The notes beneath the pieces were generated by a model. That model did not search any database. It was not told where the DNA came from and saw nothing but the letters and a program-made list of their open reading frames with translations. Shown one piece after another: positions 36,670 to 45,072 of a stretch of 64,000 nucleotides of DNA. Location of the stretch: the NCBI GenBank assembly GCA_003612485.1, contig RAZA01000002.1:227387-291386 (forward strand), in the 5' to 3' direction. Position 1 is the first letter of the stretch, and the number at the start of each line of letters is the position of its first letter. This DNA is from a bacterium D16-50 (GTDB taxonomy: Bacteria > Bacillota > Clostridia > Lachnospirales > Lachnospiraceae). The position numbers and the translations under genes are program-made.

Positions 36670-37044
36670 TCAATTCATGGTAGCTAATACGGCGCCTGCC
36701 TCTACAGCATCACCCACCGCCACGTCAACGCTGGCAACGGTTCCGTCCTGAGGAGCCACCACGGGGATCTCCATCTTCATAGCCTCGATAATAACAACGG
36801 CATCGCCCTTCTTCACGGCGTCGCCTGCCTTCTTCTCAAGCTTGAACACCTTGCCTGCTGCGCCTGCCTCGATCTTGACGCTTCCTGCGCCGCCTGCCGC
36901 CTTGGGAGCTGCAGCGGGAGCAGCCTTAGGCGCTGCCTTGGGTGCCGCGGGAGCCTTCGCTGCCACGGGAGCCCCGGTGGAGGTTCCCTCCTCTACTACC
37001 ACATCGTATACATTTCCATTTACAGTAATGGTATAATTTTTCAT
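36670..37044 (-). CDS. Biotin carboxyl carrier protein of the decarboxylase
   Basis: Mobile biotin carrier of 124 residues: a short N-terminal segment ([16 protein letters not shown]), an Ala/Pro/Lys linker (about 27-50) and a biotinyl domain with the biotinylated lysine in EAMKMEI. The GcdC/MmdC and 1.3S subunits of transcarboxylase have the same plan. GAAGGAGAG precedes the ATG. It would shuttle CO2 between MmdA-like or OadA-like carboxyltransferases and OadB. Confidence 0.94.
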   Translation of the reverse strand: MKNYTITVNGNVYDVVVEEGTSTGAPVAAKAPAAPKAAPKAAPAAAPKAAGGAGSVKIEAGAAGKVFKLEKKAGDAVKKGDAVVIIEAMKMEIPVVAPQDGTVASVDVAVGDAVEAGAVLATMN

Positions 37045-37125
37045 TTTATTCTCTCCTTCTAAAATATTGTAACAGCCTCCGCTGTCTCTGTTCTTCTATA
37101 GGGGCCAAAACGCTCTTTGGAGCCC

Positions 37126-37917
37126 TTATGCCCGCCTTCTGATAGAGCGCACCACGAAGCCCTCCGTGGATGCGGCTCCCTGACATGCCGCCACTGCAGC
37201 CGCAATGACCGCCACCAGCTCAAGATCGTCCGTCTCCTCTACCACTGCCTCCTGCTCCACAATCTGGGCCACCGCATTCTCCACGCCTGCGGCGCTGTTC
37301 TCCTTTGCCGCCTTTTTCTTGGCTGCATTGTCCTGAACCTTGGAGATAATCTTGAAGCAGGATATGATGAAGCTGATCAGAATCAGCACACAGAATACAG
37401 TGCCCATGCCGATCAGAGTATTCAGCGCTGCCTTCCCCATCAGCTCTCCCATGCCCGATTCGGGATTCAGGGCTGCGGACTGCAGCTTCCAGAACATGTC
37501 GTTGGACAGAATGATCTCCGCCGTCCCGTTCTTCTTCTCACCGATGATTTCTACCTCGACGATTATCTGATCACCATCGATCTCAGCGCTGATTTCGCCC
37601 ACCTCGGATATTGTTCCCATGGAAGCCATTGCGGAATAGAAGGAACCGATGGCCGTGGAGAACGCATATCCGTCCACTTTAAGGCCCAGCTGGCTCTCCA
37701 GCATATACTCGATCTCCTCCGCTGTGTACTCGTCCAGATCATGTACACGCACGTCGTCCATATACTGAGACAATATCGGAACGATGTAGTCTGATGCTAT
37801 CTGCTGGGCGTTTTCCACCTTGTACTGCTCATATTCTGTCAGCGGCTCCTCGTTTCCGCAGGCGGTCAATCCGAAGATACAGGCCATCATACAGATCAAA
37901 GCCATTAATTTCTTCAT
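37126..37917 (-). CDS. OadG-like gamma subunit fused to a lipoprotein domain
   Basis: A 263-residue protein with a lipoprotein signal peptide (lipobox FGLTAC, Cys20), an extracytoplasmic domain (about 21-165) with YVDV-type beta and helical pattern, one membrane segment (TLIGMGTVFCVLILISFIISCFKII, about 172-196, given for location in two halves) and a cytoplasmic Ala/Lys/Glu-rich OadG tail. The TM-plus-tail matches the small gamma subunit that anchors the decarboxylase complex, normally about 80-120 residues. The extra secreted domain roughly doubles its size. It lies 17 bases after the mmdA-like gene. Confidence 0.78.
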   Translation of the reverse strand: MKKLMALICMMACIFGLTACGNEEPLTEYEQYKVENAQQIASDYIVPILSQYMDDVRVHDLDEYTAEEIEYMLESQLGLKVDGYAFSTAIGSFYSAMASMGTISEVGEISAEIDGDQIIVEVEIIGEKKNGTAEIILSNDMFWKLQSAALNPESGMGELMGKAALNTLIGMGTVFCVLILISFIISCFKIISKVQDNAAKKKAAKENSAAGVENAVAQIVEQEAVVEETDDLELVAVIAAAVAACQGAASTEGFVVRSIRRRA

Positions 37918-37933
37918 TTTACAATCACCCTTT

Positions 37934-39364
37934 CTATACTGTTCCGTGCTTTTTAGCGGGACGGTCCTCGCTCTTGGTAAAGAGCATCTCGAAGGCGCCT
38001 ATCACGTACTTTCTGGTGTCCGCGGCATCTACGATCTGATCCACATAGCCTCTTCTGGCGGCGCTGAGAGCTCCCAGCTGCAGAGTGTCGTATTCCGAAG
38101 CCTTCTCGTTTATCACCTCGGCTCCCTGACCGTCATACATGATCTTCGCCGCAAGCTTACCCTCCATAGCGCCCACCTGTGCATCCGGCCATGCCATGGT
38201 GATATCCGCACCCAGAGCTTTGGAATTCATGACCACGCCGGCAGTGCCAAGAGCCTTGCCCACGATCACGTTCACCTTGGGAACCGTGGCGCTTGCAAAG
38301 GCATATGCAAGCTTTGCCGCCGCCTTTGCGATCCTCTTCTCGGAACACATGGTAGCCTTATAGCCCTTCACATTGGTCAATGTCAGAACCGGAATGCTGA
38401 AGGCATCGCAGAACTCCACGAAATCCGCAGCCTTCTCGCAGCCTTCGGGAGAAAGCACCGCATCCAGCTTCTCGGCCACCTTTCCCTCCTCGTCGCAGAT
38501 CTCGCTGCGGTTCGCCACGGCACCCACCGTCACGCCGTCCAGCTTCATGAATCCTACGACCATATCTTTGCCATACTCACCCTTCACCTCGAAAAAGTCG
38601 CTTCCGTCGGCAAGAATGGAGAGCGCTACGGAAGTATCTCCCGCGCAGCCTGCCAGCTCCGGATTCACCCGGTTAAGGTCGTCCGCGCACTCCACCATAT
38701 CGCTTCCCTCGTCATTGTTGGAGGGCAGGAACCCTATCAGCTCCCTGATCTTTGTCAGAATCTCCCCTTCCTCGGCCACCACGTCCACAATGCCGCTCTC
38801 CTGCGACTGGAACTGGGCGGAAGAGGAATCACACTTGGTGATCACGTTTCCGTCCAATGCATTGGGAGCGTTGACAAAGAGCTTCGCATCCTTCTTCTCC
38901 ATGAATGCAAAATCTGTGAGGGTGGGGAACAAGGCAAGTCCGCCTCCGCAGCTGCCCAGCACGGCAGTGATCTGGGGGATAGATCCTGAAGCCAGAGCCT
39001 GCTTCCTATAGATGGCTCCGAAGGCATCCAGCGCGTCCGTTGCCTCCTGCAGCCTCAGGCCTGCGGAATCGATCAGGCCGATCACCGGAGCGCCGGTCTT
39101 CATGGCCAGATCATAAAGGCCGGAAATCTTCTTCGCATGCATCTCGCCCACGGTGCCGTTCATCACGGAAGCATCCTGACTGTACACATACACGGGCTTT
39201 CCGCCAATCACTCCGTAGCCGGTGATGCAGCCGTCAGAAGGAGTTTCGCTGGGTTTCATATTGAAATCCGTGGCTCTTGCAGTCACAAGCCCGCCGATTT
39301 CAACGAAACTGTTGTCATCGAGTAAAGCTGTTATTCTTTGACTCGCTTTTGAAGTAGTACTCAT
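37934..39364 (-). CDS. mmdA: MmdA/12S-type acyl-CoA carboxyltransferase
   Basis: Carboxyltransferase (crotonase fold, two halves) of 476 residues that transfers a carboxyl group between an acyl-CoA such as methylmalonyl-CoA or malonyl/glutaconyl-CoA and biotin. Seen: SDGCITGYGVIGGKPVYVYSQD, GAPVIGLIDSAGLRLQE, GSCGGGLALFPTLTDF in the first half, and KGYKATMCSEKRIAKAAAKL, GAMEGKLAAKIMYDG in the second. It is somewhat short for MmdA (about 510). GGAGG nine bases upstream of ATG 39364 fixes the start. First gene of the operon, with promoter 39460-39487. Substrate is not certain. Confidence 0.85.
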   Translation of the reverse strand: MSTTSKASQRITALLDDNSFVEIGGLVTARATDFNMKPSETPSDGCITGYGVIGGKPVYVYSQDASVMNGTVGEMHAKKISGLYDLAMKTGAPVIGLIDSAGLRLQEATDALDAFGAIYRKQALASGSIPQITAVLGSCGGGLALFPTLTDFAFMEKKDAKLFVNAPNALDGNVITKCDSSSAQFQSQESGIVDVVAEEGEILTKIRELIGFLPSNNDEGSDMVECADDLNRVNPELAGCAGDTSVALSILADGSDFFEVKGEYGKDMVVGFMKLDGVTVGAVANRSEICDEEGKVAEKLDAVLSPEGCEKAADFVEFCDAFSIPVLTLTNVKGYKATMCSEKRIAKAAAKLAYAFASATVPKVNVIVGKALGTAGVVMNSKALGADITMAWPDAQVGAMEGKLAAKIMYDGQGAEVINEKASEYDTLQLGALSAARRGYVDQIVDAADTRKYVIGAFEMLFTKSEDRPAKKHGTV

Positions 39365-39459
39365 GCTTTCTGTCCTCCATTTATAATAAATAAATACAAA
39401 TAACATGACAGCGGGGCCTTGTCGACACGCAAATGCCCCCATGATTATTGTCGGTTGTA

Positions 39460-39487
39460 AGTATACCATAAAAAAAGCAACTCGCAA
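39460..39487 (-). promoter_or_regulatory. Predicted promoter of the decarboxylase operon
   Basis: TTGCGA (39482-39487), a 16-base spacer and TATACT (39460-39465) on the minus strand, about 95 bases upstream of the mmdA-like start and just after the dac gene. Confidence 0.6.
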
Positions 39488-39518
39488 AGGACGAATTGCA
39501 TTTTTTTTGCTTTTTTTG

Positions 39519-40994
39519 CTAAAACAGAAGAAACCTCCTGAAAATCTGTTGGATACACCACCGGGAATCGATCTGCTCCACGTCTTGCGCAGTGACGATG
39601 AGCTCTCTTTTGTATATGGTTCCGTCCACCACATAGTCTATCCATCCCACCGTGGTGCCTGCAGCTACGGGAGCCGTCAGGGAACCCTTTACCTTATGTT
39701 CCACACGGATCTCCTCGCCCTCCTTCAGAAGCAGCCCTTCCACCCACTCTCCGGAGCCTCCGCCTTGAGCCTCCCCGTGGACAGAGGCTGAAGCCGTCTT
39801 TCCATTGCCCGGACTCTCGGATTCCGGTCCCCCTTCTTTTCCTGCTCCCCCTTCCCTTGAGCTCTGCCTGTCAGCGATCTTTACATCCACATAAGCCTGA
39901 TCTCCCAATTTTTTTGTCTGTCCCTCCGCCACCGGAATGGGCTTGAGACTCTCCTCCTCAAAGGCGGTTCCCTCCTCCGCAAAGCTTCTGTAGAAATAAT
40001 TGTCGATGCCGTACTGCATCAGCTCTTTGGTATCGCTCCACTTATAGCTCTTGTTGTTGGGCCATCCGCAGGCCAGCAGCGCCACTACGAAGGTTCTGCC
40101 GTCCCGCTCCAGCGCCCCCACATAACAGTATCCTGCCTTGTTTGTAAAACCGGTCTTTCCCGTCAGCGCACCATCCATCATCTGCAGAAAGGCATTGTGG
40201 TTTGCGCAGGAAAAGCTCCTATCGTTGGCATAGAAGCTGTAACTGGGAGCTCTGGTGATCTCCAGAAAGGTTCCCGCCTGATCGGACTCCTTGATGCAGT
40301 AGGCCATGATCCGGGCCAGCTCCGCCGCCGTGGTACAATGATCCTTCTGAAGCGTCCCTCCCTCCTCCAGAACAATGGTCTCCGTGGCGTCCAGCCCGTT
40401 GGGCGTGATGAACCACGTATTCTCGCAGCCCAGCTCCGAAGCCTTCCTATTCATGAGCATGGCAAAAGCCGCCACCGCCTGCCTGCTCTCCTCCGCCGTA
40501 TATTCCGCCGCCTCCTTCGCCTGCAGCTCCTTTGGCAAAAACTGCCTGCCCACATGCTCCGCCAGAGCCACCGCCGAGTCGTTGTGGGACTCCAGCATCA
40601 GAGAGTACAGCAGATCCCGGACGGTATACCGTTCCCCTTTCTGTATGTAAAGCTTCACCTTGGGCATGCTGGCGGCATAGGCGGAGACCGTCAGCTCCTC
40701 CTCCAGAGATACATTCTCCAGAACCAGAATGCAGGTCATGATCTTTGTGGTGCTGGCCATGGCAAGCGCGCTGTCCTGATTCTTGCCGTACAGCACCCTT
40801 CCTGAATCCGCATCCATCAGAACCGCCGCAGTGGCATACAGCGAAAAGTCCGCCGGCGCTCCCGGATTTTCCCCGCTCTCCACCGCCCTGCAGATGGCTC
40901 CCGGCACGCCGGGCATCCCTGACAGCAGCAGGCTCAGAACGCAAAAAAAGCCTCCTATTATTCTCTTCATCCGCATTTTCTTCATCCAAATCAT
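39519..40994 (-). CDS. D-alanyl-D-alanine carboxypeptidase, DacB/DacF-like (first)
   Basis: Trims the terminal D-Ala of peptidoglycan stem peptides outside the membrane. About 491 residues: signal peptide (about 8-30), penicillin-binding domain with SxxK ASTTKIM, SxN ESHNDSAVAL and KTG GKTGFTNKAG, and a C-terminal beta domain (about 340-480) interrupted by a Gly/Ser/Glu linker near 395-430. Several ATGs cluster at the start (40994, 40985, 40976) and no single ribosome site decides between them. Last gene of the dac-MPE-scpAB-dac unit. Confidence 0.9.
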   Translation of the reverse strand: MIWMKKMRMKRIIGGFFCVLSLLLSGMPGVPGAICRAVESGENPGAPADFSLYATAAVLMDADSGRVLYGKNQDSALAMASTTKIMTCILVLENVSLEEELTVSAYAASMPKVKLYIQKGERYTVRDLLYSLMLESHNDSAVALAEHVGRQFLPKELQAKEAAEYTAEESRQAVAAFAMLMNRKASELGCENTWFITPNGLDATETIVLEEGGTLQKDHCTTAAELARIMAYCIKESDQAGTFLEITRAPSYSFYANDRSFSCANHNAFLQMMDGALTGKTGFTNKAGYCYVGALERDGRTFVVALLACGWPNNKSYKWSDTKELMQYGIDNYFYRSFAEEGTAFEEESLKPIPVAEGQTKKLGDQAYVDVKIADRQSSREGGAGKEGGPESESPGNGKTASASVHGEAQGGGSGEWVEGLLLKEGEEIRVEHKVKGSLTAPVAAGTTVGWIDYVVDGTIYKRELIVTAQDVEQIDSRWCIQQIFRRFLLF

Positions 40995-41068
40995 CCAACG
41001 GAATTTTTAATAATATATGAGGCCTCTATGCAAAATCATTCACATTTTGTCTGGGAACCCGCCCAAAA

Positions 41069-41638
41069 TCATATCTCCAGCTGAAGCTGCACCTCTTCCT
41101 CCGCCTGCTGCTTGAACTCCTCCATCTGCACCGGATTCAGCTCCGGCAGCTCCTCCAGACTCTCCACACCGAAGCACCGCAGAAACTGCTCGGTGGTGCC
41201 GAAAAGCAGAGGTCTGCCCGGAGCGTCCAGCCGTCCCAGCTCCGTGATCAGCTCATACTCCAGAAGCTTATTGATGGCATGGTCGCAGCTGACGCCCCGC
41301 ACCCGCTCGATGTCCATTCTGGTAACCGGCTGTTTGTAAGCGATGATGGAGAGCGTCTCCAGCACCGTATCCGTCAGCGAAAGCTTTTTGGGGGTCTTAG
41401 CGATCCTCACCAGATACTCATACATATCCGATTTGGTGCAGAGCTGCACGGCATTCTCGAATCTGGTCAGAGTGATCCCCCTATCCTCCCTGCCGTAACG
41501 CTCCTCCATTCCCTTCAGAATCTCCTTGGTGGTTCTCACATCCTCCTCTATCACGTCCGCCAAGCGGCTGATCTCCACGGACTCCCCCATGGTGAACAGC
41601 ACCGCTTCAAGGACTGCTTCAGCTCTGGCTCTATTCAT
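41069..41638 (-). CDS. scpB: Segregation and condensation protein B
   Basis: Winged-helix partner of SMC-ScpA condensin, needed for chromosome compaction and segregation. 189 residues with tandem winged helices: VLEAVLFTMGESVEISRLADVI, ALSIIAYKQPVTRMDIERVRG-like sequence at the centre, and LGRLDAPGRPLLFGTTEQFLRCFGV (split positions). AAAGGAG before ATG 41638 fixes the start. It follows scpA by 42 bases, the standard pairing. Confidence 0.95.
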   Translation of the reverse strand: MNRARAEAVLEAVLFTMGESVEISRLADVIEEDVRTTKEILKGMEERYGREDRGITLTRFENAVQLCTKSDMYEYLVRIAKTPKKLSLTDTVLETLSIIAYKQPVTRMDIERVRGVSCDHAINKLLEYELITELGRLDAPGRPLLFGTTEQFLRCFGVESLEELPELNPVQMEEFKQQAEEEVQLQLEI

Positions 41639-41680
41639 TCCCGCAGCTCCTTTACGCCCCACACCTGAACATATCTCTCC

Positions 41681-42424
41681 TCAGCAATTGGACGTTATCA
41701 TAATATCGTCAAAGATGCTCTCCTGACTGATCGTTATCTTTCCTGTCTTCATCAGCTCCAGTATTACCAGAAAGGTAACTATGACTTCCATTCTGCTCGA
41801 CTGCTTTTCCAGCAGGTTCCTGAAGCTGAAATTCTTATGCTCTCTGGCAAAGGCCTCCACATACAAGGCCTTCCTGTCCATGTCTACCTCTTCTTTTTCA
41901 ATATTGCCATAATGGCTCCTGATGGGGTCTACCCGGTCCTCTTTCTTCCTAACAATGGATTTGAATATCTCATGCAGCCTGCTGAGGGTCATGTCCCCTA
42001 TGAGCTCCTCGTAATCCAGAGGAGGCTTGTACAGCGCCACCTCCGGGGGCAGGTTCTGACTCCGGTACAAGCTCTTCTCCGCGTCCACCTGACGGTCCTT
42101 CAGTTCCAGAGACATATACTTGTACATCTTGTACTCCAAGAGCTTCTGCACCAGCTCCGCCCTTGGGTCTTCCTCCTCCCCCTGCTCGTCCACTTCCTTG
42201 GGCAGAAGCATCCTGCACTTGATGTCGATCAAGGTGGCCGCCATCACCAGAAACTCGCTCATGACGTTCATATCATCCGTTTCCATCTGCTTGATGTAAT
42301 CCAGATACTGCTCCGTGATCTCCACGATGGGGATATCATAGATGTCTACCTTATTCTTATCGATGAGATGAAGCAGAAGATCCAGCGGACCTTCAAAGAC
42401 TTCCAATTTTACAGGTATCGCCAT
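41681..42424 (-). CDS. scpA: Segregation and condensation protein A
   Basis: Kleisin subunit that bridges SMC heads. 247 residues; starts IPVKLEVFEGPLDLLLHLIDKNKVDIYDIPI (split here as EVFEGPLDLLLHLI and IYDIPIVEITEQYLDYI), contains FLVMAATLIDIKCRMLLPK, and ends with a winged-helix SRMEVIVTFLVILELMKTGKI. GAGAAGGGACTGCT before ATG 42424 sets the start. In operon with the metallophosphoesterase upstream and scpB downstream. Confidence 0.96.
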   Translation of the reverse strand: MAIPVKLEVFEGPLDLLLHLIDKNKVDIYDIPIVEITEQYLDYIKQMETDDMNVMSEFLVMAATLIDIKCRMLLPKEVDEQGEEEDPRAELVQKLLEYKMYKYMSLELKDRQVDAEKSLYRSQNLPPEVALYKPPLDYEELIGDMTLSRLHEIFKSIVRKKEDRVDPIRSHYGNIEKEEVDMDRKALYVEAFAREHKNFSFRNLLEKQSSRMEVIVTFLVILELMKTGKITISQESIFDDIMITSNC

Positions 42425-42489
42425 AGCAGTCCCTTCTCTCCCGCCGGCAGGCCGCACCCCGCAGCCTGCCCCACAGCCTAATCGCCATT

Positions 42490-43377
42490 CTACCGTTTTT
42501 TTCCATCCATTTCAAGACCAAACTTGCGTTTGCCCATGAAGTCCACCACCCAGAGCTCCCCGGGGTTGAACGCCCGGACAGGGATGGTATGGGTGCCCAG
42601 CCCCCGGCTCAGCACCATGGAAGAACCCTCCTGACAAAAAATCCCCCCGTCATACTTCGGAAAAAGCTGCATCGTGGGGGCGATCACACCCCTGCCCAGA
42701 AACGGCACTCTGGCCACTCCCCCATGCACATGCCCGGACAGCACCAGATCCGCTCCCCATGCGGCGTACTGGGGGAAATAATCGGGATTATGCGCCAGCA
42801 GAACGGTATACATGGCCTCCGGAGCCTGTCCTAAAAGCCCCTGCAGGTATTCCGGCTCCATCTCCTCGGTCCGAAAATGCCTATAAAACCTCTTGTCAAT
42901 CTCTGCACCATATACTGCAATCCCATATTCGGGCAGAACGGCATGGGCATTCACCAGAGGTTCTATGCCGATGCGGGCCAGAGCCTCGGCATATCTCTCC
43001 CCCATGTCCCCATAGGTCTCCGGATACAGCTTCAGCCGATGCTCATGGTTGCCGTTTCCATAATAGACGGGATACTCTTTGACCAGCTCCGTCAGCAATG
43101 CCACGGCAGGCTCCATGGCCGCGTTCTTCTTGGCTGTCAGTATGTCACCTGCTATCAGCACGAAGTCCGGGCGCTGCCTGCGGATAGCCGCAAGCAACGC
43201 CTGATTGTCTTTTCCATACTGTTTATTATGTAAGTCGGATAAAACCACGGCTCTGCAGTCCTTCCTGATCCGTCCGTCCACAACCCTATGCTTCCTTATC
43301 ACAAAGCGGTTGCTGTCACAGATGACGACGCCCAGCAGCAGCGCCCCGATTCCTATCAATGCTATCAAAACAACCAT
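42490..43377 (-). CDS. Membrane-anchored metallophosphoesterase (YkuE/YaeI-like)
   Basis: A 295-residue calcineurin-like phosphoesterase with an N-terminal membrane helix (about 2-20). Metal-binding motifs: VLSDLHN, IAGDIL, YGNGNHEH, LAHNPDYF and LSGHVHGG. The GVARVPFLGRGVIAPTMQLFPKYDGG block and SRGLGTHTIPVRAFNPGEL match the YkuE/YaeI group, some members of which act on lipid pyrophosphates. It lies between a dac gene and scpA. The substrate is not predictable. Confidence 0.85.
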   Translation of the reverse strand: MVVLIALIGIGALLLGVVICDSNRFVIRKHRVVDGRIRKDCRAVVLSDLHNKQYGKDNQALLAAIRRQRPDFVLIAGDILTAKKNAAMEPAVALLTELVKEYPVYYGNGNHEHRLKLYPETYGDMGERYAEALARIGIEPLVNAHAVLPEYGIAVYGAEIDKRFYRHFRTEEMEPEYLQGLLGQAPEAMYTVLLAHNPDYFPQYAAWGADLVLSGHVHGGVARVPFLGRGVIAPTMQLFPKYDGGIFCQEGSSMVLSRGLGTHTIPVRAFNPGELWVVDFMGKRKFGLEMDGKKR

Positions 43378-43436
43378 TCTTTACGTCATCTCCGTTCCCA
43401 TTCTGTTTATGCATCCTTCGTAAAGACACAATGCCC

Positions 43437-44597
43437 CTATAATAAGAAGAATCCCATCACCTTCCTGAGGTAGTCTCCATATCCGGCCTCCTCCACGCTC
43501 TCCGTGAACACCACCGGAACGCTGCCGATCTCCGATCCGTTCAGAAGATACCGCACTCTGCCTGCCTCCATGCCTTCCTCCACGGGAGCCTTCACCTTCT
43601 CCGGAAGCTCCAGCTCTTTCTGCACTCCCGACAGATCGCTGCCGGCCGTGTCCAGATAACGGAACTCTCCCTGATACCGTATGCCCGCTTCCTCTGCAGT
43701 GCCGCCCTCCACCGCAAGGGGCTCCAGCTCCTCCTTGTTCTCGTCCACATAAAGGTGGCATACCCCGAAGCCGTATGTAAGCAGAATCTGTGCGTCTCCA
43801 AATCTGGTCTTGTAGTCCGGCGCTCCCATCACCACTGCTATCAGATCAATGCCGTCCTTGGAGGCAGTGGCCGAGAAACAGTACTTCGCCTTGGAGGTAG
43901 ATCCCGTCTTGAGCCCTGTAGTCCACTGGTACTGCTTCAGAAGCTTGTTGGTGCTGCTTAGGGTAAAGTTCGAGGTGCCTTGTCTGGTCTCATGAGTGAT
44001 GTCCTCCATCCAGATGGTAGTATAGTCGAAGACCTCCGGATACTTCGTGGTCAGCTCTCTGGACATGGTAGCCACATCTAAAGCCGATGTATAATGGCCG
44101 TCCGAATCCGTGAGGCCGCAGCAGTCCTCAAAACGGGTATCAGCCATTCCCAGCTCCTCTGCCTTTTTGTTCATCATATCCACAAAGGCCTCCTCGCTGC
44201 CGGCAATATGCTCCGCCACCGCCACGCTGGCATCATTGCCCGACGACACCGCGATACACTTGATCATGGTGTCGAGAGTCTGGGTCTCTCCCGCCGCCAG
44301 ATACACCTGAGAGCCTCCCATGGAGCTGGCATATTCGCTGGTAGTCACTTGGTCGGTGAGGCTGATCTTTCCTTGATGGATAGCCTCAAAAGTAAGGAGC
44401 AGAGTCATGATCTTCGTTATGCTGGCAGGGCTCCTGCGTTCTGTGGAGTTGAGCTCATAGATTACCTGACCCGTAGAGCTTTCTATCAGGATCACTGAAG
44501 GGGAGGATACTGCGGGATCCGCCTTCACAGGCAGATGCACCGTCAGGCCAAGCACCGCCGCAAGGGCCAATGCCATGAGAGATTTCTTTCTGAACAT
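43437..44597 (-). CDS. D-alanyl-D-alanine carboxypeptidase, DacF-like (second)
   Basis: Second low-molecular-weight penicillin-binding protein of the region, about 386 residues. Signal peptide KKSLMALALAAVLGLTV; SxxK ASITKIMTLLL; SxN VSSGNDASVAVAE; KTG GLKTGSTSKAKYCF; and a C-terminal beta domain (PBP5_C-like) ending in a hydrophobic, possibly amphipathic membrane anchor. The start is uncertain: ATG 44597 gives the clean signal peptide, while in-frame ATGs at 44615 and 44675 also exist. First gene of the dac-MPE-scpAB-dac unit. It shares only moderate similarity with the other dac. Confidence 0.9.
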   Translation of the reverse strand: MFRKKSLMALALAAVLGLTVHLPVKADPAVSSPSVILIESSTGQVIYELNSTERRSPASITKIMTLLLTFEAIHQGKISLTDQVTTSEYASSMGGSQVYLAAGETQTLDTMIKCIAVSSGNDASVAVAEHIAGSEEAFVDMMNKKAEELGMADTRFEDCCGLTDSDGHYTSALDVATMSRELTTKYPEVFDYTTIWMEDITHETRQGTSNFTLSSTNKLLKQYQWTTGLKTGSTSKAKYCFSATASKDGIDLIAVVMGAPDYKTRFGDAQILLTYGFGVCHLYVDENKEELEPLAVEGGTAEEAGIRYQGEFRYLDTAGSDLSGVQKELELPEKVKAPVEEGMEAGRVRYLLNGSEIGSVPVVFTESVEEAGYGDYLRKVMGFFLL

Positions 44598-44676
44598 AAA
44601 AATGCCACACTCCATATTCCGATTATGTCTATAGAATATGAAAATGCGGCCGAAAATAGTACTTCCTAAATACAAA

Positions 44677-44700
44677 ATCCCCAGCCATAAGACCGGGGAT
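44677..44700 (-). terminator. Intrinsic terminator of rpsU
   Basis: On the minus strand ATCCCC-GGTCTTATGGCT-GGGGAT followed by TTTGTATTT, seven bases after the rpsU stop. Confidence 0.75.
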
Positions 44701-44707
44701 ATGTCGT

Positions 44708-44884
44708 TTAGTTATATTTACGCTTTCTGGCTGCCTCAGACTTTTTCTTGCGTCTGACACTCGGCTTTTCGTAATGCTCACGCTTGCGAATCTCCTGCTG
44801 GATACCCGCCTTGGCACAGCTTCTCTTGAAACGACGCAGAGCGCTGTCCAATGTTTCGTTTTCTTTTACGATTACGTTTGACAT
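44708..44884 (-). CDS. rpsU: 30S ribosomal protein S21
   Basis: Small basic ribosomal protein of 58 residues: [40 protein letters not shown] and a Lys/Arg-rich tail [22 protein letters not shown] before ATG 44884 sets the start; a GTG two codons upstream is in frame. It is monocistronic, with a near-consensus promoter and its own terminator. Confidence 0.97.
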   Translation of the reverse strand: MSNVIVKENETLDSALRRFKRSCAKAGIQQEIRKREHYEKPSVRRKKKSEAARKRKYN

Positions 44885-44970
44885 GTCCACCCGACCTCCC
44901 TTCAGTCCCTCTAGCTTATTCGACTGATTGGGTTATTTTATGTATCGCACATAGCCCATACACAAGTATT

Positions 44971-44998
44971 ATTATAACACAAAACTTCATCACGTCAA
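44971..44998 (-). promoter_or_regulatory. Predicted promoter of rpsU
   Basis: TTGACG (44993-44998), a 16-base spacer and TATAAT (44971-44976) on the minus strand. Near-consensus, as expected for a ribosomal protein gene. An A/T-rich hairpin (AGTTTTT-CTA-AAAAACT near 45008-45030) just upstream could end the preceding ABC transporter transcript. Confidence 0.8.
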
Positions 44999-45072
44999 CA
45001 GTTTTTTACAGTTTTTAGAAAAACTTTTTTTGAGAGCTGTTTTGAAACACAGGAGAATGCATTATTTGGAAG

